Positions 1 to 4,996 of a stretch of 5,126 nucleotides of DNA are shown piece by piece. The DNA is taken from contig JAJAZJ010000147.1 in assembly GCA_026785795.1 (NCBI GenBank), positions 1 through 5,126 of the forward strand, written 5' to 3'. Under the pieces are notes generated by a model, which was not told the origin of the DNA, searched no databases, and was given only the letters and a program-made list of their open reading frames with translations. Position 1 is the first letter of the stretch, and every line of letters begins with the position of its first letter. Source of the stretch: Pseudoxanthomonas sp. Its GTDB lineage: Bacteria; Pseudomonadota; Gammaproteobacteria; Xanthomonadales; Xanthomonadaceae. The translations under genes were made by a program, and so were the position numbers.

Positions 1-1257
1 GACCAGCAGCATGTCGCCCGGCTTGAAAATTCGCGAACGCAGCCGCTTCATCGAACGCTGGCCGTCACGGGCAATGGCCAGCAGGTTGATGCTGTAGCCG
101 GTACGCAGCGCCAGGTCGGTGGCCGAGCGCCCGGCCAAGCGCGAGCCTGGCATCACCGCGATCTCCTGCAGCATGATATCCGCCAGTGGAGTTCGCCTGG
201 AGCTTTCTGGATCTGCATCGGGAGCCGGATCCGACCCGGAGGAGTCGTCCGCGTGCGTTGACGCAACTTGCTTGGACGCCAGCGCCACCTCATTCGCCTC
301 AGCTGGCCTGCCTGCAACCTCATCCGAATCGGCATCAGCTTCCTCGGCGGCGTCTGACCGCTGCACCGGCACCTGTTCCTCCAGCACCAGCCCCAGACTG
401 GACAGCGCGCCGGCCAGCGCGTCTGCGTCGGCCTCGATCACCAGGATGTCGCCCGCGCGCACCACGCGACCGGGATTGGGCGCATGCACGCGAAACTCGG
501 CGTGGACCATGCCAACCACCTGGGCGTCGTGACGATCGAGGATCGCCTCAGCGTCGCGCACGGTCATGCCCACCGCCTTGGCATCGTTGGGGACGCGTGC
601 CTCGGTCAGGTATGCACGGGGGTCGAAACCGCCGGCGCCGGCGCCTTTGCGAACCGGAACCAGTCGCCAGCCGCCCACCACGATCATCAGCACACAGGCC
701 ACGGCAACCGGCACACCGACCCGTGAGAAGTCGAACATCGTGAATGCGCCGGCGCCGGCTTGCTCACGAAAGCCGGACACGATCAGGTTGGGCGGCGTGC
801 CGATCAAGGTGGTCATGCCACCCAGGATCGAGCCGAATGCCAGCGGCATCAGCACCTGCCCCGCAGCCAGTTTCTGTTTTCGCGCAACCTGGATGGCGAC
901 CGGCATCAGCAGGGCCAGTGCCCCGACATTGTTCATGAACGCCGACAACAGCGCTCCCAGCGCGGTCAGCGCGGCAATCGTCAGCATGGGCCCGGCCTTG
1001 GTCGGCAATGCCACCCGGACCAGTGCATCCACCACGCCGGAGTTCTGCAGTCCGCGGCTGAGCACCAGCACGCAGGCAACCGTGATGACCGCCGGGTGCC
1101 CGAAGCCCAGGAACGCGGACTGTGCCGGCACCAGGCCAGTGAGCACGCAGGCCAGCAATGCACCCAGCGCCACCATGTCGTGCCGCCACCGCCCCCACAG
1201 GAACATGCCGACGGTCGCCGCCAGGATGGCAAGGATCAGGACCTGTTCGAAGTGCAC
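1..1257 (-). CDS. SLC13-family permease with two RCK_C domains (partial, C-terminus off window)
   Basis: An open minus-strand frame runs without a stop off the left edge, giving about 419 codons. It begins with hydrophobic segments (about residues 3-22 and 27-45). It carries the SLC13/DASS signatures MNNVGALALLMP (about 108-119) and GTPPNLI (about 153-159); related motifs in this family form the substrate and cation site. A further membrane segment lies near 181-196. Two TrkA-C/RCK_C-like domains follow (about 225-295, with GDILVIEADAD, and about 360 to the edge, with the PGSRLAGRSATDL and GDMLLV motifs). In this subfamily (E. coli YfbS type) the RCK_C pair sits between two membrane halves, so roughly 200 residues should be missing. 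The expected role is inner-membrane uptake of an anion such as sulfate or a dicarboxylate; the substrate cannot be read. The start is uncertain: GTG at 1257 sits just before the first membrane helix, but ATG 1317 and GTG 1287 are in frame and none has a clear Shine-Dalgarno. The linker between the RCK_C domains is long and acidic. Confidence 0.88.
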   Translation of the reverse strand, partial: MHFEQVLILAILAATVGMFLWGRWRHDMVALGALLACVLTGLVPAQSAFLGFGHPAVITVACVLVLSRGLQNSGVVDALVRVALPTKAGPMLTIAALTALGALLSAFMNNVGALALLMPVAIQVARKQKLAAGQVLMPLAFGSILGGMTTLIGTPPNLIVSGFREQAGAGAFTMFDFSRVGVPVAVACVLMIVVGGWRLVPVRKGAGAGGFDPRAYLTEARVPNDAKAVGMTVRDAEAILDRHDAQVVGMVHAEFRVHAPNPGRVVRAGDILVIEADADALAGALSSLGLVLEEQVPVQRSDAAEEADADSDEVAGRPAEANEVALASKQVASTHADDSSGSDPAPDADPESSRRTPLADIMLQEIAVMPGSRLAGRSATDLALRTGYSINLLAIARDGQRSMKRLRSRIFKPGDMLLV

Positions 1258-1582
1258 GTGGGAGCATCGGCAGCGGTCGGACCACACTGTATAGCGCAGC
1301 GGCCCCTGCCGTGCCATTGCAGGCCGGCAGCACGCGCATGACGAGCACTCGTCTGTCAGGCGAATCCGAACGTCGGGTGAGGGGTTGGCCAACGCTTGCG
1401 ATTGGGTCGGGATACATCTGAAGCAATCCTGGCTTAGGTTCCTGAACAGGAGCGCCGCCCGATGCAATGCCATCACGCTACTTTACGAATCTGAATCTAT
1501 AGTTTCAGCTCCGGAACCAGACCTTCCCTACGAGCTGCGCACGTCTCTACGCCCCATAGCAAGCATGTCATTCCGACCCACA
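1258..1582. other. Divergent intergenic region, no convincing gene
   Basis: This stretch separates the leftward permease from the rightward lipoprotein gene and should contain both promoters. Short open frames cross it, but none has a ribosome binding site or a recognisable protein. On the minus strand, TATACA at 1293-1288 could be a -10 for the permease, placing a transcript start about 24 nt before GTG 1257; I see no matching -35. On the plus strand, TATAGT at 1498-1503, within TCTATAGTTT, could be a -10 for the lipoprotein gene, again without a good -35. Both are weak single-hexamer matches. Confidence 0.4.
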
Positions 1583-1596
1583 TAAGGAGCATCAAC

Positions 1597-1872
1597 ATGA
1601 GCAACCCCATTCGCAATACCGCAACCCTTTTCATAGGCACGGTCATGGTGCTTGCGCTGGCAGGCTGCAACGTGGAAAAGACCCAGGAAGGCGAAATGCC
1701 TGAGGTGGAAATCACGACGAAGGGCGGCGAGCTGCCGGCGTACGAAGTGGAAACGGCCGAAGTGAAGCTCGAAAACAAGACAGTCACGGTCGAAGTACCG
1801 ACAGCGACGGTCGAAATGCCGAACGATCCCGACAACAAGGTCACCGACGAAACGGATTCCTCCAAAAAGTAA
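1597..1872 (+). CDS. Small acidic lipoprotein of unknown function
   Basis: This 91-residue protein has a lipoprotein signal peptide: a short N-terminus with Arg6, a hydrophobic stretch (about 9-22) and the lipobox LAGC with Cys24 as the expected lipidated residue. Asn at +2 does not suggest inner-membrane retention, so outer-membrane anchoring in the periplasm is likely. The mature part is about 68 residues, strongly acidic and low in aromatics, with alternating valine/glutamate segments (PEVEI 35-39, YEVE 49-52, VTVEVP 63-68, TVEMP 71-75) that look like short beta strands, then a polar tail ending in SSKK. The start is well supported by TAAGGAG at 1583-1589, seven bases before ATG. A strong terminator follows 18 bases after the stop, so it is probably the last or only gene of its transcript. 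I do not recognise a named family; similar small lipoproteins beginning CNVEK seem to occur in xanthomonads (from memory). Function unknown. Confidence 0.88.
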   Translation: MSNPIRNTATLFIGTVMVLALAGCNVEKTQEGEMPEVEITTKGGELPAYEVETAEVKLENKTVTVEVPTATVEMPNDPDNKVTDETDSSKK

Positions 1873-1890
1873 GATAGCTCTTGAACAAAG

Positions 1891-1919
1891 AAAGGCCCGG
1901 CTTGCCGGGCCTTTTTTTT
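1891..1919 (+). terminator. Rho-independent terminator of the lipoprotein gene
   Basis: A GC stem GGCCCGG (1894-1900) pairs with CCGGGCC (1905-1911) around a CTTG loop, extended by AAA (1891-1893) pairing with the first Ts. It is followed by eight consecutive T residues (1912-1919). It lies 18 bases after the TAA at 1870-1872 and reads in the plus direction. This is a textbook intrinsic terminator. Confidence 0.95.
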
Positions 1920-2101
1920 GATCGCAATTATCAGGACTGCGGGGGTTCTGAAGCAGGCATGAAAACGGGTCAGAGAGAACAGGCATTTCAAGCGGATGAT
2001 TTCGCTGGCCCTTTTTTACTTTACTTTTTTCAAGTCAGGCGCCACGCGAGGAAGCATGGCGGTGGCGATCCGCGTGCAGGATACGTCTTCAGGTGACATG
2101 A

Positions 2102-2123
2102 GTAGGGCGGGTCTTGAACCGCC
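2102..2123 (+). repeat. REP-like palindrome with GTAG head
   Basis: The sequence starts GTAG (2102-2105), then GGCGGGT (2106-2112) pairs with the imperfect arm ACCGCC (2118-2123) around a short loop. A GTAG tetranucleotide directly 5' of a GC stem-loop is the mark of the REP family mobilised by REP-associated tyrosine transposases and called SMAG in Stenotrophomonas. It forms an inverted pair with the copy at 2198-2219. Confidence 0.72.
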
Positions 2124-2197
2124 GCTTGTCGTCCGCATCCCGCATCGTGGACCGTGGAAACTGCGATGCACAACTTTCGCGTCACAGCTGCACCCAT

Positions 2198-2219
2198 GGC
2201 GGGTCAAGACCCGCCCTCC
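2198..2219 (-). repeat. REP-like palindrome, inverted partner
   Basis: GGCGGGTC (2198-2205) pairs perfectly with GACCCGCC (2208-2215). Read on the minus strand, this is the same element as the one at 2102-2123 with one base difference in the stem, and its head reads GGAG instead of GTAG, so the head has decayed. It lies about 37 bases beyond the alx-like stop codon and could also protect that mRNA's 3' end; that role is inference. Confidence 0.7.
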
Positions 2220-2255
2220 GGGAAAGCTAAAGCCAGCAAACCCGACTTGGGCGCG

Positions 2256-3218
2256 TCAGGCGTCGCCCAGCTTTTCCTTGGGCTTGATCACCAGGCTCAG
2301 CACCATCGCCGAGGCCAGGGTAAACGCCACCACGCCCAACGACACCATTACCGGGATCTTGTAGACGTCCACGATCAGCATCTTGGTACCAATGAAGATC
2401 AGCACCAGCGCTAGTCCGTAGGCCAGCAGATGGAACTTCTCGGCCATGCCGGCCAGCAGGAAGTACAGCGCGCGCAGGCCCAGCACCGCGAACACGTTCG
2501 AGGTCAGCACGATGAACGGGTCGGTGGTGATGGCGAAGATGGCCGGGATGGAGTCGACCGCGAAGATCACGTCGGTGATCGCGATCATCACCAGCACCAC
2601 GAACAGCGGGGTGTACTTGCGGCGCTTGCCCTGGCCGATCCAAAGCGCTTCGCCGTGGTAGCGGCGGACTAGCGGCACGTGGGCGGTGATCCAGCGCAGG
2701 ATGGGGTTCTTGTCCATGTCCGGCTCCTGGCCAACCGCCCACAGCATCTTGGCGCCGGTCAGCAGCAGGAAAGCGCCGAAGAAATACAGCACCCAGTGGA
2801 ACTTGGCGATCAGCGCCGCACCGATGAAGATCATGATCGCGCGCAGGAAGATCGCGCCCAGCACGCCCAGTATCAGCACCCGCTGCTGCGATTGCGCCGG
2901 CACTGCGAAATAGGAGAACAGCATCAGGAACACGAAGATGTTGTCTACCGCCAGCGCCTTTTCCACCAGGTAGCCGGTGAGGAACTCCAGGGCAATGCGG
3001 TTGACGTCGGCGTCGGGCATGCGGCCCTGCAGGTACCACCACAAGCCTAGGTTGAAGGCCAGGGCCAGCGCGATCCAGCAGGCGGACCAGATCAGCGCCT
3101 CGCGGGTCGACACTTTGTGCGGGCCATTCTGGCGCAGCACCAGCAGGTCGACGATCAGGGCAGCAGTGACGAAGGCCGCAAACGCGACCCACATCATCGG
3201 TGTGGCTATGGTTTCCAT
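2256..3218 (-). CDS. alx: TerC-family membrane protein, Alx-like manganese exporter
   Basis: This complete 320-residue integral membrane protein matches E. coli Alx (321 residues as I recall it) closely along its length. Conserved blocks are FLTGYLVEKALAVDN (79-93), VFLMLFSYFAVP (96-107), TDVIFAVDSIPAIFA (215-229), TDPFIVLTSN (232-241) and LGLRALYFLLAG (246-257). Intramembrane acidic residues Asp92, Asp216 and Asp222, typical of TerC proteins, are all present. About eight or nine helices can be drawn, with a basic cytoplasmic loop near 173-202. Alx is known as an Mn2+ exporter induced by manganese and alkaline pH; the same inner-membrane role is inferred here. I chose ATG 3218 because GGAG (3227-3224) lies five bases upstream and because Alx proteins begin at this point; an in-frame ATG at 3254 would overlap the leader structure. 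The long leader carries a yybP-ykoY riboswitch, the usual control element of this family, which supports the assignment. Confidence 0.93.
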   Translation of the reverse strand: METIATPMMWVAFAAFVTAALIVDLLVLRQNGPHKVSTREALIWSACWIALALAFNLGLWWYLQGRMPDADVNRIALEFLTGYLVEKALAVDNIFVFLMLFSYFAVPAQSQQRVLILGVLGAIFLRAIMIFIGAALIAKFHWVLYFFGAFLLLTGAKMLWAVGQEPDMDKNPILRWITAHVPLVRRYHGEALWIGQGKRRKYTPLFVVLVMIAITDVIFAVDSIPAIFAITTDPFIVLTSNVFAVLGLRALYFLLAGMAEKFHLLAYGLALVLIFIGTKMLIVDVYKIPVMVSLGVVAFTLASAMVLSLVIKPKEKLGDA

Positions 3219-3223
3219 GGTTT

Positions 3224-3268
3224 CTCCGGGCACGCGCCTCACGACCGCAGGCAATCGAGGCGCTCCGG
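3224..3268 (-). promoter_or_regulatory. Hairpin adjoining the alx ribosome binding site
   Basis: On the minus strand GCGCCTC (3263-3257) is exactly complementary to GAGGCGC (3240-3234), a 7-bp stem with a 16-nt loop. Outside this stem, CCGG (3268-3265) can pair with CCGG (3229-3226), which includes the GG of the Shine-Dalgarno GGAG (3227-3224). The element could therefore act as the expression platform of the upstream riboswitch by hiding the ribosome binding site. The complementarity is seen directly; the regulatory role is inferred. Confidence 0.5.
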
Positions 3269-3294
3269 GGACGGAACGACCTTCAGCACAGGCG

Positions 3295-3404
3295 GGCGAA
3301 GGTGTCGCTCACAGGCCTGGTGACCTGTCTGCCGTATCGGGGGCGGGGCGCAGGCCCTGACCCGTGGTGACGATATCGGCAGCGGGAGCTGCTCCCCTTC
3401 TACC
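3295..3404 (-). promoter_or_regulatory. yybP-ykoY (Mn2+-sensing) riboswitch aptamer
   Basis: The minus-strand leader of the alx-like gene shows the family's hallmarks. The 5' core AAGGGGAGCAGC (3399-3388) matches the usual AAGGGGAGYAGC. The 3' core GAGCGACACCTT (3310-3299) resembles the usual GAGCGAGACCTT. Outer helix P1 forms from GAAGG (3400-3396) with CCTTC (3302-3298), extendable by GG/CC. Another helix is CTGCCG (3382-3377) with CGGCAG (3334-3329), leading to the loop stretch CGTCACCACGG (3372-3362), which resembles the metal-binding loop. Inner hairpins are GGGC/GCCC (3357-3346) and ACAGG/CCTGT (3328-3311). This family binds Mn2+ and turns on exporters such as mntP and alx. The aptamer ends about 75 bases before ATG. 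One core base differs from my memory of the consensus (ACACC for AGACC). Confidence 0.88.
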
Positions 3405-3445
3405 GGTCGTAGTTTGCCACAGACCGGTGAATGCAGGAAGTGTGG

Positions 3446-3474
3446 GTAGGCCGGGTGGGCTTCATCAACCCGGC
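3446..3474 (+). repeat. REP-like palindrome with GTAG head, second stem type
   Basis: GTAG (3446-3449) is followed by GCCGGGT (3450-3456) and its complement ACCCGGC (3468-3474), with an 11-nt loop. It shares the GTAG head with the other palindromes here but has a different stem and a longer loop. It lies between the end of the EF-hand gene and the alx leader, and limits the room for the alx promoter to about 3405-3445; I could not pick a convincing -35/-10 pair there. Confidence 0.6.
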
Positions 3475-3541
3475 ATTTTGCGATGTCCGTGGAGAGGCGC
3501 TGGCCTGTTGGCGCTAACCGAGCCTGGGGGCCTGTCCCTGA

Positions 3542-4225
3542 TCAGGGAGTACGCATGGCCTGCCTGCTGGCATCGAACTCCGCCCGGCTCACGAAGCCAT
3601 CGCGGTTGGCGTCAATGCGCGCGAACCTCGCGCTGGCGCCAGCCGTGTGTTCGGCTGCGGTGATCGTCCCATCGTGGTTGGAATCCATCATCGCTCGCAT
3701 ATCGCCTTGGCCGTGCATGCCCTGTTGTCCCGCGTCCATTTCGGTCGCGTTGATGCGGCCATCGTGGTTGGCATCCATGCGCTCGAACATCGCCTTGGCG
3801 TGCGCGGCATGTTCGGCGGCGGTGACCGCACCGTCCTGGTTGCTATCGGCCATCATCATCATGTTGTCGTGGCCCATGCCGTCATGCTTCATGCTGTCAT
3901 GCTTCATGCTGTCGTGCTTCATGCTGTCATGCTTCATGCTGTCGTGCTTCATGCCGCCGTCCATCATGGCACCGCCGTGCCCTGGGCCGGCATGCGGCAC
4001 CATCGGCATCATTTCGTCGTTGGCGACTTTGCCGTCACGATTGGCGTCCGTCCGCGTGAACAGTGCCGCGGCGCCGGCAGCGTGCTCCTGTGCCGAGAGG
4101 CGGCCGTCGCCGTCGGTGTCCATCTGGCTGAACATGTCGTTGCCTTGCTGGGCGCCAGCCGCGCCAGCAAGCAGCAGCCCGCCCATCACGGCAGTGGTCA
4201 ACAGGGAATGTTTTGTATTGCTCAT
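3542..4225 (-). CDS. Secreted six-EF-hand calcium-binding protein with MKHDS repeat
   Basis: The protein has 227 residues. A Sec signal peptide (Lys5, hydrophobic core about 8-22, AGA at 23-25) predicts cleavage after Ala25 and a periplasmic or exported product. Six canonical 12-residue EF-hand loops are visible, all with Asp1, Asp/Asn3, Asp5, Gly6 and Glu12: 36-47 (DTDGDGRLSAQE), 60-71, 127-138, 151-162, 181-192 and 205-216. They lie in three pairs, with 11 residues between loops in the first pair and 12 in the other two. Between pairs one and two is a Met/His/Gly-rich insert (about 72-126) with four MKHDS units and one MKHDG (92-116), then MGHDN and a run of four Met. Calcium binding is well supported by the loops; what it does with calcium is unknown. 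The insert may bind a soft metal (inference). ATG 4225 has AGGAG (4236-4232) six bases upstream. It appears monocistronic, with no clear terminator downstream. Confidence 0.93.
   Translation of the reverse strand: MSNTKHSLLTTAVMGGLLLAGAAGAQQGNDMFSQMDTDGDGRLSAQEHAAGAAALFTRTDANRDGKVANDEMMPMVPHAGPGHGGAMMDGGMKHDSMKHDSMKHDSMKHDSMKHDGMGHDNMMMMADSNQDGAVTAAEHAAHAKAMFERMDANHDGRINATEMDAGQQGMHGQGDMRAMMDSNHDGTITAAEHTAGASARFARIDANRDGFVSRAEFDASRQAMRTP
3878..3952 (-). repeat. 15-bp in-frame tandem repeat encoding MKHD(S/G)
   Basis: Five contiguous 15-bp units (3878-3892, 3893-3907, 3908-3922, 3923-3937, 3938-3952) encode Met-Lys-His-Asp-Ser four times and Met-Lys-His-Asp-Gly once. The units are nearly identical; the His codon alternates CAC, CAT, CAC, CAT along the first four units in coding order, so the array is really a 30-bp repeat. 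Such a pattern suggests recent slipped-strand duplication, so copy number may vary between strains without breaking the frame. Confidence 0.95.
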
Positions 4226-4263
4226 GGTGGACTCCTGCGATGAATGTGCAGCGAGCCTGCGCG

Positions 4264-4286
4264 CGTAGCGGTTACCGGGGTGTCAA
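4264..4286 (-). promoter_or_regulatory. Possible promoter of the EF-hand gene
   Basis: On the minus strand a perfect TTGACA (4286-4281) lies about 55 bases before the EF-hand ATG. No standard -10 occurs at 16-18 bases; the closest candidate is TACGCG at 4267-4262 (13-base spacing), and the stretch CGGTAACCGCTACG between them looks more like an alternative-sigma or operator sequence. The -35 is clear, the rest is uncertain. Confidence 0.3.
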
Positions 4287-4351
4287 TGGGGGAAGCACTC
4301 GTCGCGCATCGCGACTGCCGCGTCTCACGCCGCGGTTCCTGAACGATACGC

Positions 4352-4369
4352 GGTGGGTCAAGGCCCGCC
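4352..4369 (-). repeat. Degenerate REP stem-loop
   Basis: GGTGGGT (4352-4358) pairs with GCCCGCC (4363-4369), using two G-U pairs. On the minus strand it reads as a REP stem of the same type as its neighbours but without an intact GTAG head. It abuts the next element, being separated by only two bases. Confidence 0.55.
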
Positions 4370-4371
4370 CC

Positions 4372-4393
4372 GTAGGGTGGGCCTCGGCCCACC
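4372..4393 (+). repeat. REP element with intact GTAG head
   Basis: GTAG (4372-4375) is followed by a perfect 8-bp stem GGTGGGCC (4376-4383) and GGCCCACC (4386-4393) with a TC loop. This is the cleanest REP of the window. Confidence 0.82.
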
Positions 4394-4433
4394 ATTGCCA
4401 TGCACCCATTCGCGCGGGCACGGATCGAAGAGC

Positions 4434-4455
4434 GGTGGGCTCAAGCCTACCCTAC
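4434..4455 (-). repeat. REP element, inverted partner
   Basis: GGTGGGCT (4434-4441) pairs with AGCCTACC (4444-4451) with one G-U pair, followed by CTAC (4452-4455), which is GTAG on the minus strand. Together with 4372-4393 it makes an inverted pair 40 bases apart, the arrangement known from bacterial interspersed mosaic elements. Confidence 0.8.
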
Positions 4456-4567
4456 GGGGCGCCCGCTACCCGGATAAATGAACGTAAGCCGATTCTTTCG
4501 CGTTGACATCGCTTTACGGTCGCGCGTCGCAAGCTCGACAGTCCAATCACCCATCCGGAACCACACC

Positions 4568-4852
4568 ATGAAAACCGCCACTTGGCACGACACGGTTGTA
4601 GCCCGCAGCGACGACACCGTCGTGATCGAGAACAACCATTACTTCCCCGCCGATGCGCTGGTGCGCGAGCATTTGCGGCCCTCCGACCACACCAGCACCT
4701 GCCCGTGGAAGGGCACGGCGCATTACTACGACGTCGTGGTCGGCGACGCGGTCAACGCCAATGCGGCCTGGTACTACCCGGAGCCGAAACAGGCGGCCGC
4801 GGAGATCCGTGGACGGGTGGCGTTCTGGAAGGGCGTGCAGGTTGGCGATTAG
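4568..4852 (+). CDS. DUF427 domain protein
   Basis: This 94-residue soluble protein spans one whole DUF427 domain. It has the conserved HYFP (24-27), TCPWKG (44-49, with Cys45), HYYDV (52-56), AWYYP (67-71) and FWKGV (86-90) motifs, and it matches the normal length of short family members. There is no signal peptide or membrane segment, so it is probably cytoplasmic. The family is widespread in bacteria and fungi and forms a small beta-rich fold; no biochemical role is firmly established, so none is assigned. The frame is open back to ATG 4478, but I prefer ATG 4568 because family members start at the MKTATW-like sequence and the upstream part has no family resemblance. The ribosome binding site is weak (CGGAA, 4556-4560). 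The gene lies 113 bases beyond the REP cluster. Confidence 0.9.
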   Translation: MKTATWHDTVVARSDDTVVIENNHYFPADALVREHLRPSDHTSTCPWKGTAHYYDVVVGDAVNANAAWYYPEPKQAAAEIRGRVAFWKGVQVGD

Positions 4853-4996
4853 CCGTTGGCGCCCAGCGTTGCGCTTCGCTGCCTCCCCGCCAGCCCGTCG
4901 AGTCCAACGCGCCGCACGGCCGCTCGCCGACGGCAACGACACGGTATTCACAACCTCTGGGTGCATATGGGGCTCCGGAGATCCTGGGAGCATTCC

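Larger units (their letters stand above)
1920..2255. other. Intergenic region between convergent gene ends
   Basis: This is non-coding space between the terminator of the lipoprotein gene and the 3' end of the alx-like gene. Short open frames here lack ribosome binding sites and family resemblance. It contains a T-rich tract at 2011-2031 with two six-T runs, preceded by only a weak 4-bp stem (AGCG near 1990 with CGCT near 2003), so it is at best a poor second terminator. It also contains an inverted pair of REP palindromes, listed separately. No good terminator with a T-run is visible for the leftward alx-like gene. Confidence 0.6.

Noticed and set aside
566..1426. Several open frames of up to about 240 residues antisense to or out of frame with the permease
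   Set aside because: Composition is typical of GC-rich shadow frames; the SLC13 frame carries all recognisable motifs and explains the region.
1441..1450. Short palindrome CCTGAACAGG as a possible operator
   Set aside because: Arms are only four bases and it matches no site I can name; expected by chance.
1385..1585. Possible small plus-strand gene before the lipoprotein
   Set aside because: No ribosome binding site, no family resemblance, and it spans the divergent promoter region.
2011..2031. T-rich tract as a second terminator
   Set aside because: The only preceding stem is about four pairs with a mismatch; not enough for an intrinsic terminator call.
1881..2096. Possible small plus-strand gene after the lipoprotein
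   Set aside because: It begins inside the terminator region, lacks a ribosome binding site, and its first residues are encoded by the terminator stem.
2227..3192. Long second minus-strand open frame overlapping the alx-like gene
   Set aside because: Its translation is Arg/Gly/Pro/Ala-rich low-quality sequence and it is an out-of-frame shadow of the well-conserved TerC protein in a GC-rich genome.
3219..3254. Alternative alx start at 3254
   Set aside because: It would place 12 extra residues over the RBS hairpin; ATG 3218 has GGAG at the right distance and matches the Alx N-terminus.
3878..3952. Tandem repeats as a possible CRISPR array
   Set aside because: Units are 15 bp and directly contiguous without spacers, and they are in frame within a coding sequence.
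3483..4268. Plus-strand open frame of 261 residues opposite the EF-hand gene
   Set aside because: Its repeated MLSCF-type segments are the antisense reading of the MKHDS repeat; the minus strand has a signal peptide, six EF-hands and a good ribosome binding site.
4478..4567. N-terminal extension of the DUF427 protein from ATG 4478
   Set aside because: The extra 30 residues have no family match and begin close to the REP cluster; family members start at the MKTATW-like position.
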